Under the pieces are notes generated by a model. That model was not told where the DNA came from and did no database searches. It saw only the letters and a program-made list of their open reading frames with translations. This document shows, piece after piece, positions 26,267 through 35,105 of a stretch of DNA of 64,000 bases. Numbering within the stretch: position 1 is the stretch's first letter; every line of letters starts with the position of its first letter. Made by a program: the position numbers and the translations under genes. This stretch comes from Pelagimonas sp017744045 (lineage in GTDB: Bacteria > Pseudomonadota > Alphaproteobacteria > Rhodobacterales > Rhodobacteraceae), in NCBI RefSeq assembly GCF_017744045.1, contig NZ_JAGHRD010000015.1; one strand, 5' to 3'.

Positions 26267-26782
26267 TTAATCAAACAGCTTGTCGCCTTCGTAGACGGGT
26301 CGCCCCGCTCGAAGGTCGGCGATGTCACGCAGGAAGGATTGCACCAGCCGGAAAATGACCAAGGCAAAGCCGAAGGGAACCGCCATGAGGAAATAGACCT
26401 GGCTGATCCGGAGCCCGTGTGTGACCGAGTTGAATTTCCAGGACACGTGGACCGTTTCAAAGGACCAGTAGAGCGCGACCAAGGCCACGATGAACATGAC
26501 CAGATCGCCAAAGATGTAGAGGAGAGATTTGACGGTCTGGGGGACGTAGTGCATCAGCACGTCGATGCGAATATGGCCGCGTTCCTTAACCGCTGCAGCG
26601 GCCCCGATCCAGGCGAGGTAGATAAAGGAATAGCGCACGATTTCCTCACCCCAGATGGAGGAATAGGCGAACACCTCTCGGCGGACGACTTCGATGAACA
26701 TCGTGCCAACGAGCATCACGTAAAAGACCAGCAGCAGCCAACGTTCGGCATTTTGGTCAATCGCTTTGTAGAGCTTGGACAT
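26267..26782 (-). CDS. hpsL: TRAP transporter small permease (DctQ/HpsL-like)
   Basis: A 171-residue DctQ-type protein with four hydrophobic segments, starting MSKLYKAIDQNAERWLLLVF. FIEVVRREVFAYSSIWGEEIVRYSFIYLAWIGAAAAVKERGHIRID is the family signature, with the conserved Arg and Glu pattern. The ATG at 26782 places the first helix at the usual position; an alternative start lies 30 bases upstream. The gene lies between the binding-protein and large-permease genes. Confidence 0.86.
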   Translation of the reverse strand: MSKLYKAIDQNAERWLLLVFYVMLVGTMFIEVVRREVFAYSSIWGEEIVRYSFIYLAWIGAAAAVKERGHIRIDVLMHYVPQTVKSLLYIFGDLVMFIVALVALYWSFETVHVSWKFNSVTHGLRISQVYFLMAVPFGFALVIFRLVQSFLRDIADLRAGRPVYEGDKLFD

Positions 26783-26885
26783 AGCAACCTTACCCCGGTC
26801 GCAGCAAAGCACCGGATTGAACGGTTTGAATTGGCGAAAAGATCAAGGTTGGACCGGCGCAGGTCGCGCCGGCCCTGATACGCGG

Positions 26886-28031
26886 TTACGCGTCGTGCAC
26901 GTAGTATTTCGCGCGTGTGCCGGCGGCTTCTTCCAGCTTGGCAAAGGTGTCCATGGACCCCGCCAGTTCGGTTTTGAAACCGTCCCATTCGCTGCGCTGA
27001 TAGCCGCCCACATCCTGCCATTCGGCCAACTGATCGTCGCTCAGCGAGTGGAACTCCACCCCGTTGGCGATCAATTGTGACATGGCATAGGACCGAGCCG
27101 AAGGGACTTTGGACAAGTTTTGATGCTGGGTGACTTCGCCCGCGAACTCGATCCCTTCTTTGACATCCATCGGCAGGCCGTCAAACCATTCGGCATTGAC
27201 CGAATAGACCTGGCTGTCTGGCACGGCCTGGGTAAAGGTCACGTGGCTGAGGATTTCGCCAAAGCCGAACACGTGCAACGCGCCGACGGATGGGTCCAGG
27301 GCATCGGCGACGCCTTGGCGGATGGCCGACGGTGTTTCGCCCCAGGCTACGGGTGTCGGGTTGGCCCCGACCATGCCGTAATACTGTTGCAGCATCTTGG
27401 AGCCAGGAACGCGGAATTTGACGCCGGACATGTCGCCGGGCGTGATGATGGCATTGCCACCCTTGCGCACAGCCACAACACGTGGATCAATCACGATATA
27501 CATGAGCGCCTTAAAGCCTGAGGCCGCGATTTTCGGGTCAACTTCCTGTTTCCACGCATCCGACGAGGTCAGATTGGTGAAACGCTGGTTGGAACCGCAG
27601 AAATAGGGCAGGTTGATCAGGTCAACCACGCTGGCAAATGGCGCAAAGTTGGCGAGAGAGTGCTGCGCGCACTGGATTGTGCCGCCTTGGACAGCCTGCG
27701 CTAGGGCCCCACCCGCGCCAAGCTGACCGCCCGGAGCAAGTTTCACATAGACCTTGCCATTGGTCATGTTCTGGATGTTCTCTTTTAGATCCAGCTGCAT
27801 GATCGGATAGCTGCGCGAGGCCCCCAGAACATAGGCGGTGGCCAGCGTCATGATGTGCTCAGCGGCCCTTTCCCGGTCGCGTTCTTCAGCGGCCGTTTGC
27901 GCTGCGGCCTCGGTGGACCACAAGGTGCCAGCGGCCCCGGCGACGATGGCGGCGGTGAACGCCCCCGAGCCTGCGAGTTTCAAGAAATTGCGGCGCTCGG
28001 CGGATGCCAGCTCCTGTTTCGACTTGTCCAT
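26886..28031 (-). CDS. hpsK: TRAP transporter substrate-binding protein (DctP-type, Tat signal)
   Basis: A 381-residue periplasmic receptor. The N-terminus SAERRNFLKLAGSGAFTAAI is a Tat-like signal followed by an AAAQT-type cleavage region. The core has PGGQLGAGGALAQAVQGGTI, VKFRVPGSKMLQQYYGMVGANPTPVAWGE (the conserved Arg and pocket) and QGVADALDPS. The position at the head of the operon with both permeases and hpsN makes DHPS the likely ligand. Export folded through Tat is unusual but not rare among DctP proteins. Confidence 0.87.
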   Translation of the reverse strand: MDKSKQELASAERRNFLKLAGSGAFTAAIVAGAAGTLWSTEAAAQTAAEERDRERAAEHIMTLATAYVLGASRSYPIMQLDLKENIQNMTNGKVYVKLAPGGQLGAGGALAQAVQGGTIQCAQHSLANFAPFASVVDLINLPYFCGSNQRFTNLTSSDAWKQEVDPKIAASGFKALMYIVIDPRVVAVRKGGNAIITPGDMSGVKFRVPGSKMLQQYYGMVGANPTPVAWGETPSAIRQGVADALDPSVGALHVFGFGEILSHVTFTQAVPDSQVYSVNAEWFDGLPMDVKEGIEFAGEVTQHQNLSKVPSARSYAMSQLIANGVEFHSLSDDQLAEWQDVGGYQRSEWDGFKTELAGSMDTFAKLEEAAGTRAKYYVHDA

Positions 28032-28052
28032 TATTGTTCCTCCCGTTGGACG

Positions 28053-28253
28053 TTATCGGATTTTTTCCGGATTTCTGTCTTTGGACTGTTCGCGCGCTTC
28101 GCTGCGCAGGATGCCAATGGAAAATGAAATTGCGGCCCCGAACAGGATCATCATTTCGACGACATTGCTGACCGGTGGTGCCTTGGTCACGGCACCGATG
28201 GCGACATTGGCAACAAAGGCCAGAAGAAGTGCGGTTGCTATGAGGTACGGCAT
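28053..28253 (-). CDS. Small two-helix membrane protein at the head of the DHPS operon
   Basis: A 66-residue protein with hydrophobic segments PYLIATALLLAFVANVAIGAV and MILFGAAISFSIGIL and a charged tail ending in EKIR. ATG 28253 follows GGGGAG at good distance. It is the first gene after the operator-controlled promoter, 21 bases before the binding-protein gene. I recognise no family. It could assist the transporter or be a translated leader; nothing in the sequence decides this. Confidence 0.7.
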   Translation of the reverse strand: MPYLIATALLLAFVANVAIGAVTKAPPVSNVVEMMILFGAAISFSIGILRSEAREQSKDRNPEKIR

Positions 28254-28296
28254 GTCAGCGGTCTCCCCTCCCAAGGATTCGCGTCGAGTTGAAGGT

Positions 28297-28314
28297 AATG
28301 TAAGCGCTTACATT
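28297..28314. promoter_or_regulatory. LacI-type operator 1
   Basis: AATGTAAGCGCTTACATT is a perfect 18-bp palindrome with the AAGCGCTT core common to LacI-family sites. It overlaps the -10 box and the expected start point of the leftward promoter. Its centre is 22 bp from operator 2, about two helical turns. Confidence 0.88.
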
Positions 28315-28340
28315 TTATCATGCAAGCGCTTACATTGCAA
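28312..28340 (-). promoter_or_regulatory. Promoter of the hps-suy operon
   Basis: Reading leftward, TTGCAA (28340-28335) and TAAAAT (28317-28312) are 17 bases apart. Operator 2 fills the spacer and operator 1 covers the -10 box and start point, an arrangement suited to repression relieved by inducer. Confidence 0.72.
28320..28335. promoter_or_regulatory. LacI-type operator 2
   Basis: ATGCAAGCGCTTACAT has the same AAGCGCTT core as operator 1 with one mismatched outer pair. It lies within the -35/-10 spacer of the leftward promoter and about 90 bases upstream of the divergent regulator gene. Confidence 0.85.
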
Positions 28341-28422
28341 TTCTGGCGAACTTGCGTGACACTCCAGGCTTTTCCTTAGGGGGCGACTGGGATACCCGGC
28401 AGTCCAAAAGCCAAGCAAGACC

Positions 28423-29457
28423 ATGTCACAGAACGAAGTTGAAAAATCCGTCCCTACGCTTGCCGATGTTGCCAGTCTGGCCAATGTCTCGACAGCGACG
28501 GTGTCACGCTGTCTGAATTCGCCCGACCGGGTTGGCAAAGACACGCGCGAACGGGTCATGAAGGCTGTGAACGAATTGGGCTATGCGCCGAACTTTGGCG
28601 CGCAGGCATTGGCGGCGCGGCAGACCAACACTATTGGCGCGGTTATTCCAACGATGGAAAACGCGGTTTTCGCGCGCGGTTTGCAGGCCTTTCAGGAAGA
28701 GCTGGGGCGCCATGGCAAGACGTTGCTGCTGGCCTCATCCGCCTATGACGCCGAATTGGAAGAGCAGCAGATTCGGGCGCTCGTTGCACGCGGGGCAGAT
28801 GCGTTGCTGCTGATCGGCTATGATCGCGAGCCCGAGATCTATCGCTTTTTGGAAAAGCGCGGGGTTCCGACCCTGATTGCCTGGTCGTTCAATCCGGCGG
28901 AAACGCGTACCGCTGTTGGGTTCGACAATCGCGCCGCCATGCGTGCGCTGGCACGGGATGTCATCGCGCAAGGGCATCGCAACATCGCCTGTATCACCGC
29001 GCCGACCCGGTCCAACGACCGCGCGCGAGGACGGGTAGAGGGTATTCGCGACGCCAAAATCGAAGCGGGTCAAGACCCGGCCGAGGTGATGATCGTCGAA
29101 ACGCCCTATGGTATCGGGACCGGGGAAGAGGCCTTTCGCCAGGTGATGGCACAGGCACCCGACACCACGGCCATTATGTGTGTGAACGATGTTTTGGCTG
29201 TCGGGGCGTTGCGTGCGGCGCGGGCGCTGGGCGTGCGCGTGCCCGAAGATATTTCGGTGACGGGGTTTGACGATATTGAAATAGCCGCACTGGCGGATCC
29301 TGAACTGACAACCGTGCATGTGCCACATCGGGAAATGGGACGCCGCGCGGCGCAGCGGCTGATCGAGGTGCTGCAAAACAATGTGATAGGTCAAAGCAAG
29401 GAGCTGCCGACCGAAATCAAAATGCGCCAGTCCCTGGGGCCCGCGCGCAAAGCGTAA
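28423..29457 (+). CDS. LacI-family transcriptional regulator of the DHPS operon
   Basis: A 344-residue repressor-type protein. The helix-turn-helix LADVASLANVSTATVSRCLNSPDRVG lies at about residues 10-35, followed by the hinge ALAARQTNTIG and a periplasmic-binding-like core ending in VTGFDDIEIAALADPELTTVHVPHREMGRRAAQRL. Transcribed away from the hps-suy operon, it shares an intergenic region with two AAGCGCTT operators, so autoregulation and control of the operon are both likely. The inducer could be DHPS or a pathway intermediate. Confidence 0.9.
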   Translation: MSQNEVEKSVPTLADVASLANVSTATVSRCLNSPDRVGKDTRERVMKAVNELGYAPNFGAQALAARQTNTIGAVIPTMENAVFARGLQAFQEELGRHGKTLLLASSAYDAELEEQQIRALVARGADALLLIGYDREPEIYRFLEKRGVPTLIAWSFNPAETRTAVGFDNRAAMRALARDVIAQGHRNIACITAPTRSNDRARGRVEGIRDAKIEAGQDPAEVMIVETPYGIGTGEEAFRQVMAQAPDTTAIMCVNDVLAVGALRAARALGVRVPEDISVTGFDDIEIAALADPELTTVHVPHREMGRRAAQRLIEVLQNNVIGQSKELPTEIKMRQSLGPARKA

Positions 29458-29472
29458 AGCCTTAGCCTCTAG

Positions 29473-29733
29473 GGTCAGGATGCATTGATTTGGCTTCACT
29501 GGCGCAGGAAGAGCAATAAAGCAGGGGTTTTGGACGCGCAGGAACTGGCGGGGTCAATTGCAAGCGGTCAAAGCCGCTGCTTTGCAGCGCTTCCTGCGTC
29601 TGCAAGATTTGCCAGATCTTGCCCCTGAGCCGCGTTACATCACCTTGAAATACAACCAGTATTCCTGCGGTGATGTGCCTTGACAGGAACAAGATCAGGT
29701 AAACCAGTGGCGTCAAATCAATGCATCCTGACC
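29473..29733. mobile_element. MITE-like 261-bp element with CTAG target duplication
   Basis: Both ends carry the inverted repeat GGTCAGGATGCATTGATTTG (20 of 20 identical), then four different bases and a shared CACTGG. CTAG flanks each side (29469-29472 and 29734-29737), the target duplication known for the IS5 group. The interior of about 210 bases holds no transposase I can recognise. Removing the element and one CTAG restores a continuous 3' end for the GMC gene (codons AAG GCT AGA GGC TAA). The family is inferred from the duplication only. Confidence 0.8.
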
Positions 29734-31355
29734 CTAGCCTTGGCAGCGCGATCCTCAAGGATCATCTGACTGGCTTTTTCGCCGATCATGATGGTCGGGG
29801 CATTGGTGTTACCAGAGACGATGTCAGGCATGATCGAGGCATCCGCGATCCGTAACCCGGCGATGCCGTGAACTTTCAGGCGATCATCCACGACAGCCTG
29901 GTCGTCATGACCCATGCGACAGGTGCTGGTCGGGTGATAGATTGTTTGGCTGATCTCACGCGCACATTGCAGCAGCTCTTCGTCGGAAGAGGGGTTGTTA
30001 TTGGGGATGTGTTCGCGCCGGATATAGGGGCGCAAGGCGCTGGTTTCCGTCATGGCGCGGGCAAAGCGAATGGCGCGGATTGCGCAGAGCTGGTCGGCCC
30101 TGGCGGACAGGTAATTTGGCACGATCTTGGGGTAATCTGCGGCGTTGGGCGAGGAAATGTGGATATGCCCCCGGCTTTCTGGCCGCAATTGGCAGACCGA
30201 AGAGGTGATGCCCGAAAACGGATGCATCTCGATCCCGGGTTTGTCGGCGCTGAGCGGCTGAAAGTGAAACTGGATGTCAGGCGTGTCCAATCCTGGCATG
30301 GATTTGGCAAAGATGCAGACCTGACTGGCCCCAAGGCTCATTGGCCCTTTGCGGAACAACACATAATTCAACCCGATCCCCATGCGCGGCATAAAGCGGT
30401 TGATGGCGTCATTCAGGGTCTGTGTGTTGACCTCGTAAACCAGGCGGATCTGTAGGTGGTCCTGCAGGCATTCGCCCACGCCGCGAAGCTCGTGCCGAAC
30501 GTCGACCCCTGCTTTGCTCAGCACCTCGCCCCGGCCAATGCCGGACAATTCCAGGATTTGCGGCGATCCGATCGCGCCCGCGGACAAGATCACTTCGCCG
30601 CCGGGGTTGAGCAGGACCTGATGGCTTTGCCCTTTGCGCATGTATTGGACACCGATCACGCGGCGCGGATCAATGGGGTCGAAAACCAGCTTTTCGGTCT
30701 GGGCGTGGGTGATGATGTCCAGATTTGGGCGCGATTTGGCGGGGTTTAGAAAGGCGCGTGCGCTGGAGCACCGAAACCCCTTGCGCGCGGTTTGATGAAA
30801 ATAGCTGACCCCCTCTTGGACCGCGCCATTATAGTCATCATTGCGCGGCACGCCCATTTCCACCGCGGCATCGATAAAGGCCTCGGCGATTTCGCTTTTT
30901 GCGCGGATCAGCGAGACGGAAAGACCGCCCCTGTCACCGTGATACGCATCTGCACCGTTTTCATGCGACTCGGACTTTTTGAACAGCGGGAGCACATCGT
31001 CGTAACCCCAGCCTTTGTTGCCGCGCTGGGCCCAACGGTCATAATCCTCTTTCTGACCGCGCACATAAAGCAAACCATTGATCGAGCTGGAGCCGCCAAG
31101 GGTTTTTCCGCGTGGCCAATCCAATGCGCGCCCGTTCAGCCCCGGTTCGGGTTCGGTTTTGTAGCACCAATCCGTGTTTGGGTTGTGCAGGGTTTTGAAA
31201 TAACCGACTGGCACATGGATCCAAGGATTCAGATCGCGCCCGCCTGCCTCTAGCAGAATCACCCGATTCGCGGGATCTTCGCTAAGCCGATTGGCCAAAA
31301 CGCATCCTGCAGAACCGGCCCCAACTACAATAAAATCGGCCTTTTTTTCTGACAT
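29718..31355 (-). CDS. GMC-family FAD oxidoreductase, choline/alcohol dehydrogenase type
   Basis: A 545-residue flavoenzyme. FIVVGAGSAGCVLANRLSED binds FAD, and PRGKTLGGSSSINGLLYVRG and GAIGSPQILELSGIG are the two GMC signatures. YHPTSTCRMG and SGNTNAPTIMIGEKAS carry the catalytic His and Asn regions. The last residues (ARVRMH) and the stop codon are supplied by the inserted element at 29473-29733; the ancestral end appears to be AKARG. The active-site parts are untouched. It is divergent from a TRAP operon, and its alcohol substrate is unknown. Confidence 0.92.
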   Translation of the reverse strand: MSEKKADFIVVGAGSAGCVLANRLSEDPANRVILLEAGGRDLNPWIHVPVGYFKTLHNPNTDWCYKTEPEPGLNGRALDWPRGKTLGGSSSINGLLYVRGQKEDYDRWAQRGNKGWGYDDVLPLFKKSESHENGADAYHGDRGGLSVSLIRAKSEIAEAFIDAAVEMGVPRNDDYNGAVQEGVSYFHQTARKGFRCSSARAFLNPAKSRPNLDIITHAQTEKLVFDPIDPRRVIGVQYMRKGQSHQVLLNPGGEVILSAGAIGSPQILELSGIGRGEVLSKAGVDVRHELRGVGECLQDHLQIRLVYEVNTQTLNDAINRFMPRMGIGLNYVLFRKGPMSLGASQVCIFAKSMPGLDTPDIQFHFQPLSADKPGIEMHPFSGITSSVCQLRPESRGHIHISSPNAADYPKIVPNYLSARADQLCAIRAIRFARAMTETSALRPYIRREHIPNNNPSSDEELLQCAREISQTIYHPTSTCRMGHDDQAVVDDRLKVHGIAGLRIADASIMPDIVSGNTNAPTIMIGEKASQMILEDRAAKARVRMH

Positions 31356-31472
31356 ATGCGGTTCCTCCCCAGGCTCTTATTGGCGCATTGGACAGATTTT
31401 CCTTGCGCCATTGAGCAATAAAACACTAAAAATGAGATCACAAGTCTCAAAAATGTTTTAGGGAGGAAGCAG

Positions 31473-32705
31473 ATGAGGACTTCAAATAATCTGAGCAAGA
31501 TCACGCGCCGGGATTTGTTCCGGGTCGCCGGGCAATATGGCATGAGTTCAACGCTATTGGCGGCGGGGAGCTTTGGTGGGGCCATGAGCCTGGCAAATCT
31601 CGCCAGTGCCGCGGAATCGACCTATGAAAAACGGTTTGCGAAACCAGCCAAGCATACTTTGAAATTCGGGGCGGCAGGCTTTAACGCGCAGAACCTGTTG
31701 ATCGAACGGGCCGGGGCATTGGAATTCGCCCGCGATCTGGAAAGCCGGACGGATGGTGAAATTCGTATTGAGTTCATCGGCAACAACCAGATTTGTGGCC
31801 AAACATCCTGTGTTGAGAAAACCCAGCAGGGGATTGTTGATATTTACGCCGCCTCGACCCAAAATTCGGCTGGTGGCGCGCCCTATCTCAATGTTCTCGA
31901 CTACGCCTATATGTTCCCGGGCCGCGCGTCTCAGTATCACTTCCTCTACAGCCCGGAATCGCAGCGCATCCTGCGCGATCCGCTTGAAAAACGTCATGGT
32001 CTGAAATTCCTGTTCAGCCATTGCGAGCTGCGTGGCATTCAGTTGGGTCTGGGTTGGGAAGGCAAGCCAACCGTCACCAAGCTGGAAGAGCTGTTTGGCA
32101 CCAAGAACCGCGTGACGGGCACTCAGCTGGGCCGCATCGCCATGCAGGCGCTGAACCTCAATCCGGTTCCGGTTGCCTGGGAGGAAACGCTGGACGGGTT
32201 GAAGCAGGGCTTGATCGACGGGGCGGAAACATGGGCGTCGGCGGTGGCCTATGCCAATATGTCGCCGGTCGTAAGCCAGTCGGTCGACCTCAAGTTCTTC
32301 TGCGGGACCGAGCACACCTCGATGAGCGCCTCGGTCTTTGACAGCCTGGATGGGTATCTTCAGGATGCGGTCATGGAATCCGCCTATTGGGCGCAGACCC
32401 ATGTGCAGGCCGCTAACGAAGCGGCGCTGGTCAAGACCGTGGGTCATTCCGATCCGCAGATGCCTGACACCATCTTTGCGCAGAACAATGTGCGCAACGC
32501 GTTCCTCGCCGATGACCAGATCAAGATGGCCGAGGAAATGTGTTCGCCAGAATTCCAACCGCAGCTTTGGGAGAAATGGCGTGAGCGGCTCAACAATTGG
32601 GCGGGTGGCATTGATACCTATCAGGAAATCTATGACATCGCGCGCCAGGTTCCCAAGGACATGAAGCCCGAAAACGTCGAACCGCGCCGTTGGTGGAAAG
32701 CCTGA
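31473..32705 (+). CDS. TRAP transporter substrate-binding protein (second system)
   Basis: A 410-residue DctP-type periplasmic receptor with a Tat-like N-terminus (ITRRDLFRVAGQYGMSSTLLA) and an Ala-rich region up to LASAAEST. The core blocks FIGNNQICGQTSCVEKTQQGIVDIYAAS, GTQLGRIAMQALNLNPVPVAWEET and QGLIDGAETWASAV are family-typical. GGGAGGAAGC precedes the start. The ligand is unknown. The downstream aminotransferase, M24 hydrolase and deacetylase suggest an amino compound or its acyl derivative. Confidence 0.88.
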   Translation: MRTSNNLSKITRRDLFRVAGQYGMSSTLLAAGSFGGAMSLANLASAAESTYEKRFAKPAKHTLKFGAAGFNAQNLLIERAGALEFARDLESRTDGEIRIEFIGNNQICGQTSCVEKTQQGIVDIYAASTQNSAGGAPYLNVLDYAYMFPGRASQYHFLYSPESQRILRDPLEKRHGLKFLFSHCELRGIQLGLGWEGKPTVTKLEELFGTKNRVTGTQLGRIAMQALNLNPVPVAWEETLDGLKQGLIDGAETWASAVAYANMSPVVSQSVDLKFFCGTEHTSMSASVFDSLDGYLQDAVMESAYWAQTHVQAANEAALVKTVGHSDPQMPDTIFAQNNVRNAFLADDQIKMAEEMCSPEFQPQLWEKWRERLNNWAGGIDTYQEIYDIARQVPKDMKPENVEPRRWWKA

Positions 32706-32810
32706 TCCGGAACTAAGCTATCGAAACCGGTGCGGGGTTCTGCACCGGTTTCAAATCTCGTCCCCGAGCCAACAAGAAAACAAGGGGCGAGCATTCATAG
32801 GGAGGAAACC

Positions 32811-33479
32811 ATGACCCTTTGGTCAGACATGGGCGCGATTTTCAGCGCCTTTGCGTCGTTGGACAGTTTCGAAATCCGCAACGCACTCCGGGCTGATGGG
32901 GCCTGGCTTTTTGGAGCGGTTGTGACTGCGGTACTTGGCTTGCTTGTCCTGCGCATTTACAGGCTTGTGCCATGGTTGGACCGGCATCTGGAGCGGTCGA
33001 TCATGGTCTATAGTTATCTGGCGATTGCTTTCATCATCTTTTGGGGCGTGATCGACCGGTTTGTTTTTTCCAGTCAGCAGCCCTGGTCAACAACGATTCC
33101 TCCTTTGTTGTTCATGATCATGGCCTGGTTTGGGGCGGCGTTTAACGTCCGCCTGCGCACGCATCTGAGCTTTGCTGAATTTCGCACCGCCATGCCACGC
33201 AGCGGGCAGATGGCCTGTCTGACGCTGGATGCGGTTTTGTGGTTCATCTTTGCGGTGGTCATGGTGGTCACGACCAGTCGGGCAACCGCGCTGTCGGCCT
33301 CGAATTTTCAGATTGTTCTGGGCACGGATAACACGATGCAATGGTGGTTTCTGATCACCGTGCCATTCTCGGCAATCCTGATGACGGCGCGTGTCTTTGA
33401 GAACGTGTTCGAGGATATCGCGAATTATCGCAATGGCGCGCCACTGATCAAACAGGCGGTGATTGGAGGGGATACGTAA
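32811..33479 (+). CDS. TRAP transporter small permease (second system)
   Basis: A 222-residue DctQ-type membrane protein, longer than usual because of an N-terminal segment before the first helix. VTAVLGLLVLRIY, VYSYLAIAFIIFWGVIDRFVF, FMIMAWFGAAFNVRLRTHLSF and LTLDAVLWFIFAVVMVVTTS are the four hydrophobic segments. ATG 32811 follows AGGGAGGAAACC; an in-frame start 81 bases upstream lacks this. The stop overlaps the next start as TAATG. Confidence 0.86.
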   Translation: MTLWSDMGAIFSAFASLDSFEIRNALRADGAWLFGAVVTAVLGLLVLRIYRLVPWLDRHLERSIMVYSYLAIAFIIFWGVIDRFVFSSQQPWSTTIPPLLFMIMAWFGAAFNVRLRTHLSFAEFRTAMPRSGQMACLTLDAVLWFIFAVVMVVTTSRATALSASNFQIVLGTDNTMQWWFLITVPFSAILMTARVFENVFEDIANYRNGAPLIKQAVIGGDT

Positions 33480-34837
33480 TGACTGACGGAACTTGGGTTA
33501 CGCTGATCTCTCTTGGGGTCACGCTGCTGTTCATGCTGGGCGTGCCGGTGTTTCTGGTGATCGCCTATTGGGTGTTGGGCTGTTCCTTTGTCCTGGGCCT
33601 GACCCTGGACAATATGGGGGCGGAGCTGATGAATGTGTTCAACAAGGGCTTTGCCCTGTTGGCGATGCCGCTGTTCATTCTAACCGGTGACCTGATCAAC
33701 CAGTCGGGGATTGCGCGAAGGTTATCGGATTTTGCCTATGCCTGTCTGGGCTGGCTGAGGGGCGGGCTGGCGATGGCGTCATTGGGGGCTTGTGGTCTCT
33801 TTGCCGCGATTTCCGGGTCCAATTCGGCGACCACGGCCACCATTGGTTCGATGCTGCATCCTGAAATGGTCAAGGGCGGCTATGACGAGCGGTTCTCGGC
33901 GGCGACGGCAGCCGCTGGTGGAACGGTTGGGATCATCATTCCGCCGTCGATCATTTTTATCGTGTATGGTTTTTTGCTGAACCTGCCGATCTCGGATCTG
34001 TTTGTAGCGGGCATCCTGCCCGGCGCATTGATGGTCATCGGCATGCAACTGGCCTGTTGGATCATCTGCCGGATCAATGGCTGGGGGCATCTGATCCCGC
34101 TGAACCTGAACCGCATCCTGAAAACCGCCTTTGGAGCCTGGCTGGGTTTCTTTGCCATCGGGCTGGTTCTGTGGGGGATTTACACGGGCAAATTCTCTCC
34201 GACCGAGGCGGCGGGTGTGACCGTTGGTTTCTGTGTCATCGCAGGGTTGGTCAGCTATCCGCTGAACAGGATCATCGGGTCGGATCGCAACAAACCGCTG
34301 TCTGAGAAAAGCTTTGCCGAGATGTTTGTCGTCGAAGGGTTCACCATTCCACAGATCCCGTCGATTGTTGTGCGGTCTGCGCAAATCAGCGGCATTCTGG
34401 CCCCGCTGATCGCGGTTTCGGTGGTGATGCAGCAGATCCTGTCGCTGCTTGGTGCGCAACAGACGATTGGTGATTTCGTGACCTCGATGGGGGGCTATTA
34501 TGCGGTGCTGTTCACCTCCATGATGATCGTTTTCTTTTCCGGCATGGTTCTGGAAAGCCTGCCTGTTACGATCATCCTGGCTCCGATTTTGGCCCCGATT
34601 GCGGCCTCGGTGGGGATTGATCCGATCCATTTCTCGGTCATTTTCCTGGTCGGCGCATCAATCGGGTTCATTACGCCGCCCTATGGGTTGAACCTCTATG
34701 TGGCCTCGGGGGTGACGGGTGTCCCGTATTTCCGACTGTTGCGCTACACCGTGCCCTATCTCGCAGCGTTGATCAGCGTGTGGTTCCTGGTGTCGCTGGT
34801 GCCAGACCTGGCCCTGATCCTGTTGCCGAACAGGTAG
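33479..34837 (+). CDS. TRAP transporter large permease (second system)
   Basis: A 452-residue DctM-type protein with about 12 hydrophobic segments. NKGFALLAMPLFILTGDLINQSG, CGLFAAISGSNSATTATIGS and VGIIIPPSIIFIVYG are family blocks, and GFITPPYGLNLYVASGVTG ends the translocator core. It starts within the stop of the small-permease gene and is followed by the terminator at 34887-34913. Confidence 0.9.
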   Translation: MTDGTWVTLISLGVTLLFMLGVPVFLVIAYWVLGCSFVLGLTLDNMGAELMNVFNKGFALLAMPLFILTGDLINQSGIARRLSDFAYACLGWLRGGLAMASLGACGLFAAISGSNSATTATIGSMLHPEMVKGGYDERFSAATAAAGGTVGIIIPPSIIFIVYGFLLNLPISDLFVAGILPGALMVIGMQLACWIICRINGWGHLIPLNLNRILKTAFGAWLGFFAIGLVLWGIYTGKFSPTEAAGVTVGFCVIAGLVSYPLNRIIGSDRNKPLSEKSFAEMFVVEGFTIPQIPSIVVRSAQISGILAPLIAVSVVMQQILSLLGAQQTIGDFVTSMGGYYAVLFTSMMIVFFSGMVLESLPVTIILAPILAPIAASVGIDPIHFSVIFLVGASIGFITPPYGLNLYVASGVTGVPYFRLLRYTVPYLAALISVWFLVSLVPDLALILLPNR

Positions 34838-34886
34838 GGTGAGCGTCTCGATTTGATCGAAAAGCACGTAGTTTAAGCGGTATGAG

Positions 34887-34913
34887 GGGGCGGTTTTGTA
34901 ACCGCCCCTTTTT
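34887..34913 (+). terminator. Rho-independent terminator of the second TRAP operon
   Basis: GGGGCGGTT (34887-34895) pairs with AACCGCCCC (34900-34908) around TTGT, followed by TTTTT. It lies about 50 bases after the large-permease stop, separating transport genes from the enzyme genes. Confidence 0.88.
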
Positions 34914-35105
34914 CTGGCCGAATTGGTATTGCGTTTGAAAGCATTTCATGGCTGGATTTGGTCACCCTGACAATAAAGGCATTGCGCGCTGCTGTCTGGT
35001 TGAGCGGAGCCGATCTGCTCGGGTCGAACCATGGTGGTTTGTTGCGTGCATCAGGCTCCTTTCACGAAACAGGCGGGTTACCGCTTTTACCAGAAAGGGA
35101 AGCCC

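Noticed and set aside
31433..31449. Small inverted repeat TGAGA/TCTCA upstream of the second TRAP operon
   Set aside because: The arms are only 5 bp and such matches occur by chance; there is no regulator gene beside it.
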